Under the pieces are notes generated by a model. It saw only the letters and a program-made list of their open reading frames with translations. It searched no databases and had not been told where the DNA came from. From assembly GCA_022264855.1 (NCBI GenBank), contig JABYQU010000052.1, forward strand, positions 232,735 to 296,734: a DNA stretch of 64,000 nt. Reading direction: 5' to 3'. The stretch comes from Lenzites betulinus (lineage: Eukaryota; Basidiomycota; Agaricomycetes; Polyporales; Polyporaceae). This document shows positions 24,094-35,600 of this stretch, piece by piece (positions within the stretch are counted from its first letter, which is position 1; the number at the start of each line of letters is the position of its first letter). Made by a program: the position numbers and the translations under genes.

Positions 24094-24309
24094 CCTGAGT
24101 GAGCGATCGGCGAATGCTCAAGGGGCAAACTTCGACGGCTTTTATATGATTATATGGCATCCATGATCAGAAAGCACGCTAGCGCGTGCCGGCATACCCA
24201 CGCGTCTCGTTGATGACGGGAAGAAGGATTGATGGTGGTCGATCACGAATCGCCGTTGGGAGGTGTCTGTTCGAAGTTGGATAGTTGTACCGTGCTTTCT
24301 GCACCGTAC

Positions 24310-24680
24310 ACGGTGAGTGTTAGACCATTGCGGATAGGCTCAAATGGGTCTATAAAAGTCGAGAAAATAGGTCAACTTTCAGCCGACTTATCGTGTCGGT
24401 GAACTATTATCCAGTGTTCACCTCTTGTTTTGGTTTTTGGAACGGTTTTGCTCAGTCGGCAACGAGCCACTGCCTGCCGTAGTAGTAAGTGCAAGAGTCG
24501 CTGCGGACACTAGACTGTTGCGGATGGGCTCAAATGGGTCCAAAAGTTGAGACAAGAGGTAAACATTCGGCCGACTTATCATGTGTTGAGTAAGTTGCAA
24601 ACGATGTTTGTCCATAGTTCACCTCATGTTTCGGTTTTTGAAGGGGTTGTGCTTGATTGTTAACAAGCCATCCACCGTGA
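24310..24680. repeat. Pair of about 185-bp direct repeats
   Basis: Two units of about 185 bases (roughly 24310-24480 and 24500-24680) share GGCTCAAATGGGTC, GCCGACTTATC and a GTTCACCTC-TGTTT-GGTTTTT-G block in the same order and spacing, with several percent divergence. The left arm of the inverted duplication has no counterpart, so this is either an insertion/expansion in the right arm or a loss on the left. No coding potential. Confidence 0.65.
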
Positions 24681-25406
24681 GTGGATTAACGGGTGTAGAT
24701 AGCTTCATCGCTCTCCTATCGAGATGATAAGGGGTCCAGCCCATACCCGCATCCCTACGGTGCCCAGAGTTCTGTTCGAAGCAGCCAGAGCAGCGAGTCT
24801 TAATGTTGACTCGCACGGGGCTGCACCTGATGGAGAAACGGGTACACTGCGGAGATAGGGCACCAGTTTCGAACGCACCCATGTGGTTTCGCAACACCTG
24901 TGCTACTGTGCTGCCAATTCTTGGCATGTCCCGCATCGCGTGCTCTCGTCGTTAATTATACCACCGGGCAATGCGCACTTGCGTGCTTCTTGGCCGGGTG
25001 ACCGCCGCTATACCATTGAGTCGAAGGTGGATAGCCCTGAACCAGAGAACGGGCGATAACAAGCATCATTCGGATTCAATGTTCAGGGTGCGCTAATGGA
25101 AAGGCGAGGTGATATGTAGAATCGGAGAAGGCAGAGTGGTTACATACCTGTGCGGTACGAACATGTCGGACTCTTGCAAATTTGACGTAGACGTACCTCC
25201 ACGATTGTCTCCCGTGGGATCGCCGAATGGCAAGACAGGCAACGTACGACGTTGCGAAGATGAATCGATGAATGGCTACATCAGGAGTGCCAGCGGCTCT
25301 AAGAGCGAGAACGCTTCTAACTTATGCAACAAACGTATACGATGCAGAGTCTGCCTGGCGTCGGCTGTTGATGGTGGTGGTAGTACGGAAGCGGCAAGTA
25401 CGGACC

Positions 25407-27250
25407 TTACGCGGCTTGCTCGCTACCGTCTTCTGCCACGCGCTGCTGTCGCCTTGCCTTCTTCGCGGCGTTGGCGGCAGCAGCTTTCGCCTTCTTCGCC
25501 TCTGCACGAGCAACCTGTTTCCCCAATGGCGATTTAACATAGCTGTTTAGACTCAAGCCAAAGCACGTCCATACCTTTTCTTCCTCCTCCTTGCGCTTCG
25601 CCTCTTCCTCGGCCTTGCGCTTGTCCTCCTCGGCCTTCTGCTTCGCGTTCTGGCCGTTCACTTGCCCCTTGCCTTTCTTCTTCGCCTCTCTCGCCTCCTT
25701 CTCCTCCTGCCGGATCCGCTTGATGCGCGGGTCAACGCCTAGCGCAACGTCTACGATGCCGCGGAGACGCGCAGTGTCCTCCTTCTTGCGGCGCGCGCGC
25801 TCCGTCTTGTTCTTCTTCTCCGTGTAGCGCTTGTCGTCACGGCTGTTCATCGAGTTAGTACTTAGCACCGTGCACATGCATGCAAGCTGTAGACTGACTT
25901 GTCGCTCCCCTCATTGACCTCCTTGTCGAGGTACTCGAAACTCCGCCAGCTATCGAAGTTGTACCAGAAGTCGTAGAAGCCTTCGACAACCTCCTTCGGG
26001 TCGTTTACCGAGCCGAGCAGGGGGACAGGCTGCTTGCGGCTGAAGCGCGCCTCGCGCTCAAACACGGGGCCGAACGTCTGGAAGAAGAACTTCGAGGGGT
26101 CCTTCGCCTTCGTCACCTGCGACGCCGTCGGCACATCCGTCTCGAAGATGTCGTAGAATGGGTCAACGGAGTCGAACTGCCTCCGCCGTTCCGGGTTCGT
26201 GAGTACTTCGAATGCCTTCTGGATACACTTGAAGAATGCATCGTCGTTTGAGTCGCCTGCAACACCCGCCTTCTTGTCGGGGTGGTGCTTAAGCACCTTT
26301 TTCCGATCTGCAACGAGCTTAGCCAGCTATTCGCAAGGTGCAGGAGTCAAAGTGCGGACACAGTCTCTATCAAGAGTGCGAAGAACACTCTCGCAAGGAG
26401 TCTCCTATGCGTATACATTTACTTACTGCCGCCGCATGAGATGTATTACTGGTCGTGCAGTGCGGAGATTACACCCATTTGATGTTACTGGATCGCACAC
26501 ATTCTCATGTGGATAGGCGTGCGACATGAATCCGGACCCAGCAGCGAACAAATGACGGAGGCGCACAGTTCTACAAGATCCTTTACGCCGTCAAGGATGC
26601 CTTAGAACTTGCAATAGCCGCTCAGGACAAATCCGCGTGCGGAGCCACTTGCGCGTGCAGTATTGCAGTTCTTCGGAGCTCATCGTCCGCTCCGCGGATA
26701 GTTCGTCCCAAAATCTACACTGCCACGAGTGATTGAAGAAAGACAGTTGGGACTCACGTGCGATTTTGATTTGTTCTGGCGTAGCCTTGTAGCGCAGATG
26801 AGAGAGGCCGAGGACCGCATAGTGGTCTTGTTTCTGTGAAGTCGCTGTTGTAGAAACCGGTGCCAGCTCCATGTAGCCGCATACTCACCTTCCACTCCTT
26901 GGGGTCGAGAGTTAATATATCATCCGTCTCCTCCTCATCACCGACACCAAGATCATCCTCTGACCCAGCACCGGTTCCGTTCAATGCCTCCAGTCGTTTA
27001 CGTTCCTCTTCGGTATGCTTGTCATGCTCCTCAAAAGAGAGGTTGTGCACGGCCCTACGAACGTGCGCGAGATATGCCTGTCCGGCAGGAAGCAATCTGC
27101 GCTCAACCAAAGCTGCACTTCTCTCAGCATCTCGGAGACGTGCGTTCTTTCGTAGAACTTACGCGAGGCAGATTTGCTCGACGCCGCGGGAGGTGTCCAG
27201 TTTGCGGGAAGGGGTGTAGGGACAATGGGTAGTTCGAGGACGGTCGCCAT
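25407..27250 (-). CDS. zuo1: Zuotin-type J-protein (ribosome-associated complex)
   Basis: Hsp40 co-chaperone zuotin, which with the Hsp70 Ssz1 forms the ribosome-associated complex and helps nascent-chain folding at the tunnel exit. ATG at 27248-27250. Order of parts: N-terminal segment MATVLELPIVPTPLPANW; SFEEHDKHTEEERKRLEALN; DDILTLDPKEWK; the J-domain, KQDHYAVLGLSHLRYKATPE then HRKKVLKHHPDKKAG with the essential HPD; the zuotin homology domain (FYDIFETDVPTASQVTKAKD, EVVEGFYDFWYNFDSWRSFE); and the highly charged ribosome-binding region (RDDKRYTEKKNKTERARRKK, QKAEEDKRKAEEEAKRKEEE). A 450-nt intron (26308-26757) splits the J-domain. The frame ends at AEDGSEQAA, so the C-terminal four-helix bundle of yeast Zuo1 is not seen; a GTAAGG right at the stop could be a donor leading to a further exon that I could not find. 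Confidence 0.9.
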
Positions 27251-27615
27251 TGCGATATTTTGGTGAGGAGGGATGGAGATATGCGAAAGATGAGAACGGC
27301 GCAAGGCTCTCGTTGCAGGCGCCCAAAGAAAAAATCCCAGTCGTCTTCCCCACTGTCACTTTCCAGACCTTTTCCTCTTGCGCCCACGCATCCAGATAGC
27401 GCCCGCAACTAGGGCGGAGTCTGCCCAAGCCAGCACGTGACTGCGTTCAAGTCGCGTTTTGGCGCTTACTCGCGCGTCGTCGATCGCCGCCAGGCCCATT
27501 AACTCCTCTTCCTCCTCCACTCTCTCTCACAACTACGTCTGGAACAGCATCGTTGGGTCTCTGCGCCGTGCCATTTATACAAAGGCTCCTTGGACAAGCA
27601 CATACACAATCAGCA
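27251..27615. promoter_or_regulatory. Divergent promoter region of zuo1 and the exonuclease gene
   Basis: A 365-base stretch between two outward-pointing start codons. No obvious TATA box. CT-rich tracts around 27495-27530 could belong to the promoter of the rightward gene. Confidence 0.45.
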
Positions 27616-29566
27616 ATGGCCGCAAACGCCTTCAAAGAAACCAAGGCATTGTGCCGCATAAGTCCCCCCAGCTCACCCTCGCGCGTGCGAACGCGCTCAG
27701 CCTCTCAAATGGCCACGACGACCACGAGTAAACCGCCACCCTTCAGATCGAAACTGCTTACTACGCTTGACAACGAGATACCCCGGTGGCTCAGCGAGCC
27801 CAGCTCCTCGCTTGCGGACAGTGCGAACACCTCTGTTAGCAAAGTTCTTGTTACGCCACTTGCCGTCCCGAAACCGTGAGCCGGGATACCAGTACTAAAG
27901 GTCCGGTACTGAAACCCTCTGCAGTAATATCCACCCGTTCTTCATGGGTTCTCAAATGAGCACGGGCTCAGTAGCAATACAGCCTAGAGAACGATCCAGG
28001 ACCGCACCTGCAAGTACATCTTCCACAGGGAAGTCGCACGCGAAGCCCGTGATCGTAGCTGCCGCTATACCTGAGAGCGATATCGAGAACCACCCCGAAC
28101 CCGAAGCGGCCGCGGCGACCCCGCAGCTGCCTAGTGCTCTCCCTTCCTATTCTTACAAGGATTACACACCGACTCCTGCTGTCGTTTATACCCCCGATGA
28201 AGACGAAGCGAATGACCTCGTTCAATGCCTCAAGGGCCCCGTGCTCGGATTTGACCTGGAATGGGTCGTGCTCTTCCGGAAGGGCAGGGGGGCAGTGATT
28301 CACAGGACCGCGCTTGTCCAACTCAGCGACGCCCGGATGATCGTTCTCGTCCATGTGAGCGCAATGAAGAAATTTCCCCAGAAAGTGAAGGTGTGTCGTC
28401 ATCAGCATGTCGTGTAGTGTAATGGACTTAATGTGGTGTCGCCGCTCACAGGAGATAATCGAGAACAGAGATATCGTGAAGGTCGGCGCGAATATCAAAC
28501 GTCAGTACCGCCAGTTTCTTGGCGTTAACTCTATCGTTTACATCGCCGTCCGTCGATATAGAGGATGGTCAGAAGCTCTTCAGGGACTACGGCATCCTGG
28601 CAAGAAACCTTGTTGAACTCGGCGCTGTTGCACGACATGTCGACCCGGAGTTTGCAAAGGCGCACAAGCGTTCCATCGTCAGTCTTGCTAAAGTCGTGGA
28701 AGTATACACACAGAAGACGCTTGAGAAGGGGAACGTCCGGACCAGTAACTGGGAGACGAAGCCGCTCTCCGAGAACCAGAAGTTCTGTGCGTACCAGAGC
28801 GTCCCTCGCGGTTGCCTTTCGCTCTCTGACTTTAATACAGATGCGGCGAACGATGCACACTGTGCCCTCGTAGTCTACAATCGCCTTTTGGCTCTTGCAG
28901 CGGAGTCTGGAACGACGCTTGAGCCGGGCGCATTCGGCGCAGACTTGGCGCAAGAGTACGCGACGAAGACCGCCATCAACGCCAGCACGCCTGCGACCAC
29001 TGAATCCTATAGCGCTTCTACGTCCACATCCACTACAACCTCCCCTGCCGACGCACTTCCGTCAACTGTTTCCATTACCACTGGTCCCTCACGTCTCCGT
29101 ACTGTGTATTCCAGGCCGTTAATCTACGCCGGTGAAGCGGATCCTAGTTGGCCTTCGTCGTCCTCCCGGTCCCAGGGCTCAACCAACACGAGTTCCGCCA
29201 CTACCCCTGTACCAAACCAAGGGGAACTTGCCCGGCCGCAACACATGCGCGCATACAATCTGTGGCACAACCGAAACCTCCCTCTTTCCGACATGTGCGC
29301 CACATTGAGGAGTCGGGACAACCCTCTCGCGGAGAGCACCGTCATGTGAGCCCCGCTCCTGCTCACTCCCTCTCAAGTCAGATTGGTGCATGTATCAGTG
29401 GGTCTGATGAACGTCTTCTCTCAGCTCGTATGTGGTCCGCGCGCTACAAGCGAACCCCGCGCTGCCATTTTCGATGGACCGCCTGAAGGCGCTCGTACAG
29501 CTGGAAGCGGGATCATGGGTGCGCCACCGAGAGTGGATCCTCCAGATGGACGGGTACGCCAAGTAG
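27616..29566 (+). CDS. WRN-like 3'-5' exonuclease with C-terminal helix-turn-helix domain
   Basis: DEDD-superfamily 3'-5' exonuclease (RNase D/WRN type), expected to trim DNA or RNA ends in the nucleus. Exon 1 (27616-27875) is a Ser/Thr/Pro-rich N-terminus; exon 2 starts at 27925 in frame. The exonuclease fold shows motif I in GFDLEWVVLF, motif II around IVKVGANIKQDGQKLFRDYG (made by an intron from 28500), then ARNLVELGAVARHV, and motif III Y-A-A-N-D in FYAANDAHCALVVYN, which places it in the DEDDy subgroup; this Tyr codon is formed by splicing out the intron that begins near 28792. After a Ser/Thr-rich linker, the C-terminus (AYNLWHNRNLPLSDMCATL, a further splice, then YVVRALQANPALPFSMDRLK) resembles the helix-turn-helix domain found after HRDC domains in RecQ helicases. 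Stop TAG 29564-29566. No helicase domain is present. Confidence 0.85.
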
Positions 29567-30549
29567 GATTCTTGTCCGCGTGAGGTGGAACCGGACACTA
29601 CCTTGCTCCCGTAAAGGAACATTTATAGCTATCTATGGACTGCTGATTTAGTGTGTATGCCTCGCATACGCAACCAGGAAGCTTCAAGTTACATATGGAA
29701 GAATCACATTTGGAAGTCGGCCATCCATATTCCCCTGCGCTTTGTGTTTATATCGTCATTCCTCCAGGTGCGTGACCGTTGATTTAATTCGAATAGTGTC
29801 AGTACGCATGCAGCTTTTCGACACAGATAATTGTTCACTTCTTTCCTCCTCATTGAATCTCGGTTCATCTTGCTCCGTCGCCGTAGTGGCCAGTATACGG
29901 CTATAAACCCTCAGAACTTGACGCCATACTCTCTGTCATTATCTGGTGCCAGCCAACCTCATACCCCGGTGCGCGTAGCTCACTAATGCTGTCACGGTTG
30001 CGCCGAGTCTCGTTGAGCGCCCAGCCATACGCACCTCCTTTTTAGGCGCTTACTGGGCTACTGAGCTCGCCACCTGCGGCCTACCTGAAAGCTGGACCTT
30101 ACTACTTCTTATGACTTGAACGCCGGACGTTACATGAAGGTACACGCCCTCGTCGAAATAACATGTTTTACCCACCCGGAGGCAGATCCAGCGCCATTCC
30201 GAGTCCCCGCTTTGTTCCTCGTACTTCAATCCTACTACTGTCACTAACTCAGCTGGTCCGTCCGCATTGCTCTTGACATTTCAAGCGGACTGATATTGTT
30301 TCCCTCAGGCTAAGGTGTACAAGTACGTGCACCAGCACAATGAGCCCGATCGCCACGCGCTTGAACGTTCTGCGTAGCAAATAGCCATGGCGTGGTCGCG
30401 CTTTGCTCGACCCCATACCGCTTTGGCTTATAGGGCCCGCCCGCTGTATATGAACCCGTGCTTTCCTAAACTTTCCTCCCACCATCCTCCACTCGTCCAA
30501 CATCGGGACATTCTTCGGCGCATCCCTCCAGGCAACTACTCGCGACAAG
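29567..30549. other. Gene-free stretch, about 1 kb
   Basis: The first 200 bases are AT-rich and fit a 3' untranslated region. The remainder leads up to the gene at 30550. Short open frames on both strands show no family resemblance and no linked exons. Confidence 0.55.
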
Positions 30550-31513
30550 ATGGCAACTGCAGCTTTCGGGTTCGGGAACAAGGGCCTGATGAACCCCGTA
30601 TCGACGGCGATCTCCTGGGGAGAGCGGGCTTGGCCGCCAGAATCCCCGTGCGTGCACAACACGCCCGCTGACATGACCAAGATGCGCCTTCTTGTGCTAC
30701 AAGGTCAGGAGGTCAGCGAACCCGTAAAGCCTTGCCCCTATGAACAAGCCATCAACAAGTACGAGGCTGCCACTAGCGCGCTCACATTCTCGGGAGACGG
30801 CGCACAGGTTGCTCCCCCACCAATCATTGGATGCACCTTCCTGCCGAAAGATATGGTACAGCAATGGGGCATTAGGCTTCCTTTTCCCATCCTTCTGGAC
30901 GACATCGTGACGACGGCGGAAGATGGGACTCGACGAGTGTCGTTGGAACTGTTGCGCGCGGTCGCGCCGGAACTCGCTGATATGTGCGTCTGCAACTGGG
31001 TCCAGGGCCCGACGGTTCGCCTGGCACCTGTCTCTTCTTCTTCCCATGGTTCGAGGATTCCGGTGAGTAATTCTGCTGTGTATGCCCTCCTGATTAATAG
31101 CGCTAACCTTTGGGTCGGATATAAAGCAGCCCATCATCACAGTCCCCGAGAACTGCGTGGCGAAGCCGGCCGGACAAGCTTACACACTGGATCTCTTGGT
31201 ATTCGCGGTCGCGCAGCAATACGTCTGCTGGCTGGTGAGTTGTATACTCGTGTCTTATAACTCGCTTTTCTCGGCGTAGTCATAGATCTGACCTAGTATA
31301 TTCGCACAGAATGCTGCCACGGCAGAGCTGCATCGCACAACAGGGGAGTTGCAACAACGGACCGGGTTGTCCAGACGCATCATAACGCCGCAGACATTTC
31401 TCGTCGCAATTGGGAAGCATCATTATGCCCTGGGTGTTTTCGCATGGATGGCCCACGTAAAGACGAGTTACCTACCTCAGCCTGAGGCTCCGCGGCGGCC
31501 TATCCGTGTGTAA
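30550..31513 (+). CDS. Unrecognised basidiomycete protein
   Basis: Three exons in a consistent frame. Exon 1 runs from ATG 30550 to about 31063 (SHGSRIP), exon 2 encodes PIITVPENCVAKPAGQAYTL and ends QQYVCWL, and exon 3 runs from AATGCTGCC near 31310 to TAA 31511-31513, ending PQPEAPRRPIRV. Introns have GTGAGT donors. About 270 residues, with no signal peptide or membrane helix. Notable segments are FLPKDMVQQWGIRLPFPILL and SRRIITPQTFLVAIGKHHYA. The family is not recognised; clean splicing and lack of stops support a real gene. Confidence 0.65.
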
Positions 31514-32602
31514 GATGTGGCGCTGTTGTGCGGGTATTCTCCGGGGTTGTTTATTACTTCTACTGCATCTTGGAAGCAGACAGCTGCTTGCATGTATCTT
31601 GTTTAGACAGTGATACATTAAGTGGTGGGGCTTCGGCCAGCCGTGCCCTGCGTGCCATGAAGGTTCCTAGTTGTCCCAAAAAGTAGATGCATCGCCACCG
31701 CTGGATGGCCGAACCCGAGTGGCCGGTGCCTGGCGTCTAGACCGTGACTCTGAGCCTTCAGTTGCTTCCATCTCGTCTGTCTACTTCCTCCACGTATATA
31801 TATTTCTAGCTCAATCCCAGGTCTACGCTACACCACCGCAGTCTTCACGGCCGTCTTATTGCTTGCATCGTCGCACCAACAGCTGCGCGCTTTACCACCG
31901 AGAAGCAGCAAAGGCGACGACGGGCGTGGGACCGTCTTGGATTGCACCATGTGGACCCGGACCCCCGCGCTGAGCTTACCCACATTGAGTCCTCCGAGGC
32001 TTATCTCTTTGCTCCGGCACAGATGTGCTGCTTGTCAGCCTAGGCCCGAGACTCGGGACCGCTATAAAAAGTGCTAGGTTTGCGTGTGGGAAGATACCAT
32101 GCACGATACCATGCACCAATCATGGGCGCCGATGCCGCCACCGCTGATTCAACATCGGACATTCAACACCGCGGCCAGGGCCTGTTGGCGTCGCTACCCC
32201 GCAATCGCGCGGAACCGTCGATAGACCGGATTTCGTAGGGCAAAGGTCTGCGAAGGTGCTGTGTGTCCAGCTGGAATAAAAGTAAGACCCCCGAGTGGTA
32301 TGATCACAAACAATATTCGCAACGCGTCCAGGGCCCGTCTAACGCACGGGATCCACATTGTACACATCAGGATCAGTCGCACTGAGTCTGAGAACCCACT
32401 ACGGCACCGCCATAGAGTCCTGAGTCATTTCCCCCGCACCCTGATACTGTGATAGTTCGCTGTTCCTTCGGTCTGGTATGCGCGCTTGGCCGTCAATTTC
32501 ACGGCCGCGCGGGCTTTTAAGTTTCCAACCCTTCGTGACCATCGACTGCCACCACAACCAACCCGGAGTGGACTCGCAGCTGCCAGCAAGCGAGATCGCA
32601 CT
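31514..32602. other. Gene-free stretch upstream of the ABC transporter
   Basis: About 1.1 kb without a supported gene. TATA-like elements TATATATA near 31796 and CTATAAAAAG at 32061-32070 are present, but the nearest real start codon is at 32603, so their role is unclear. Confidence 0.5.
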
Positions 32603-35600
32603 ATGAGCCGCCCCCTGGACTGGCTCAGAGAAGTCCCACAAATTCCGCTCACAGCTTCGGGACTCACAATTGCGTCCGTGAGCCAGAGGTGCGTATGACT
32701 CCTCAGCGTGGTGTTCCCAAACGTGTCCAACTTACACTCGCCCCAATTACAGCCCATGGCTGGACTCGTTGCTCATTCCCGCGTATTGCGCAGTCCTTTC
32801 TGTGACAATATTCTTGATCTCTGCTGCTCGCCACGCCCTTCGCAAAAGAAAGCTCCCTGAGAACGTCGATGAGGTCCCTCAGACAGGCGCCCAGGAACAT
32901 TCCGTCTCCCCCGGTCCTTCCTACTTGACACGCCGTGTGCGCGCTGTGGGGAGCAAGACAATCTTCTTCTTCAGGCTGGCACAGTTCCTGAGCATCGATG
33001 CGCTCCTCGTTCTCTCCATCCTTGGTCCTCTGCGCAATGACGACGCGCATGCCCACGTCGTTGGTCCGTTCTCAGTCACAGACGTCGTGCAAATCGTCCT
33101 ATACGTGAGTGCTGTTGCTTATATTGCGCGGAGATACCCACGTATTTGTACAGGGCTACCTTGGGGTGCTCAGTGCCCTGTCTTTGCTGGGCGGCACGCG
33201 CTTGAACTACCGCGCGTTCACTCACCTTTCGCTCGTTCTCGCTGTCATCTGGGGCGTTTACTTGTATCGTGACGTATGGCCGTCGGCCACCCTCAGTGTA
33301 CCGATTGCGGATGCACACGAGGGAAGTATACTATGGGCAAAGGTAGCCCTCCTGTCGCTCAGTGGTGTATTCCTTCCCCTACTCTCGCCCAGGAAGTACG
33401 TTCCCGTCCGCCCCGAGGTGTGTTCATATGCAATACTAGACTGCACGAATACTTACGGTGCACATGTAACGATCTAGGAATATCTCGAGCAACACCCAGA
33501 GCAAACTGCTTCTCTTCTATCTCTCTTGACCTACTTGTATATGGAGCCTCTCATCTGGCTTGCTTGGCGCCTCCCGCGATTGACTTACGACATGCTCCCG
33601 CCCCTTGGTGACTATGATCATTTGAAGAACCTCGTCGGTCGCAGCTTCCCCGTACGCTCTTATTTTCATGCTGCAAGCGAAGTACCTTACTGAACGGCGG
33701 TTTAAGACGTTGGATCCTACGCGAAACAAGTCACGGCGTCACTTCGCCCTGGATCTCATCAGCGTTTTCTGTAAGGCATGCATGTCGTATAAATGGTGTT
33801 GTGAAGCTAACATAGCCTTGTAGGGGTCGAGTTGCTCAATGTAGCCTCTATGTCCATCACTGCAGTAAGTAATTCTCCCCTGCGTCCATCCGTCCAAGAC
33901 TAACAATGCGCAGGTTGTCGCTGCGTTTGCTGCACCACTCAGTATCAATAAGCTTCTGAAGTAAGTGATACACGCGAACATCTTTGTCCCCATTGTTGCT
34001 CATCGTTGGCTGTTGCGTAGCTACCTGGAGTCTGACGGGAAAGACAGCGATGTCCGGCCCTGGTTCTGGATTGCCTTGTTCTTCTTTGGCAGGCTGCTTA
34101 AGGACATATCCGATCAATGGTTTATGTATCACCAGGTATGTGCAGCCGCGATGTTATTTCCACGCAGGATGCTTAACCGCGTATTCTTCATAGTCGAGGC
34201 TTGGTGTGCGTCTCCAGTCGGTCCTCACCGAGCTTGTGTTCGAGCATGCCCTCAGGGTGCGCATGAAGGCCGATACGTCCGACTCCACCGACGCAACTCC
34301 AAGCTCTGTCAGCACCACCGTCGCGACGCCGGACAATGCGTCGCAGACCGACACCGATGGCGAGTCAAGCTCGCAAACAGACGAGGGCGGAGCGCATTCC
34401 GCGACGGCTAGCTCGAGTACGGCTGTCGCCGCCGATTCCAGCAGCTCGACCAAGGGCAAGGGTAAGACCACGGCGGAGAGCACGACGAGCGGCAAGGAGG
34501 ACGCAGCGCCCCCGAAAGAAACCAAGGCAGGCTCCAAGCATCTTGTTGGGAGAATCAACAACCTGGTGTCGAGCGACTTGAGCTCCATGGATTATATAGC
34601 CATGTGGGCAATCTTCCTTAGTACGTTTCATAATCTCATCTCAGGTTCCCCGAACCCCGACTGACCCTATCACAGCGATCGAGTCGCCTTTCCAGGTGAT
34701 GTTATGTATTACCTTCCTGTATCAGATTCTTGGATGGAGGTGCGTTTTTGACCCAACTCTGCGGTGCTGCATTGTACTTATCTTAATGCCTACAGCGCAC
34801 TCGTCGGGTTTGTAATCATGCTTGCTTCCCTTCCCATTCCGGGATACATCACGAAGCACATCCAAGGTGCCCAACGGGAGAAAATGAAGCGCGTATGTAT
34901 CCTTTCGTGCATCCACAAGTTGCTTCGTTCACAGACTCCTGTTCACACAGACCGATGCTCGTGTTCAAACCGTCACAGAAAGTGCGTTCTATGCTTTCTA
35001 CCACTGAGGGCTCCTGCTCATTTCCTCGCAACCTCCCTGTGTCACAGCGATGAACGTCATTCGCATGGTCAAACTCTTTGGCTGGGAGCCCAGAATCATC
35101 AAGCAGCTCGACGAAAAGCGTCAGGAGGAGCTTGTCGCGGTGCGCAGGAGCAAGTTGCTCAACCTGTCAATCAATTTGTGCAAGTACGTCGAGGCTATTT
35201 TCCATAGTACGCAAGGCAACATGTTCATTGATACACCATTCCAGCTACATGATTCCTCTTCTCGTCATGCTGGGGACATTCTTCACCTACGTGAGTCTAC
35301 AGTGAACCTGGCGTGTTGCGTGGAATCTGAACTTTCGCGTAGACGGTCATCATGAAGGAGGAGCTAACAGGTAGGCACGCTGCACTTCCTATAAGCGTAT
35401 CTTAACGTTTTCGTAGCTTCTCGGGTGTTCTCCGCTATGTCTGGTGAGTAGCTCATATCCGTATGTAATAACGGAGATTAACATCTTTCTGCAGTATTCG
35501 ACATGCTCCGCATTGATATGCAAGCGTCCTTCTACATCATCCCTCAGCTTGTGCAAGGTTCGTTCTACCTTCTTTCTCAGCACTTACGCTATATCGATGT

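Larger units (their letters stand above)
21595..25230 (-). repeat. Right arm of the large inverted duplication
   Basis: Reverse-complement counterpart of about 13970-18610. It carries sedolisin copy 2, its promoter, and about 1.1 kb of further upstream homology (24130-25230) shared with the left arm. It lacks the hAT element and the 180-bp repeat seen on the left, but has its own extra segment, a pair of about 185-bp direct repeats (24310-24680). The outer edge lies only about 180 bases from the stop codon of the zuotin gene. Confidence 0.85.
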
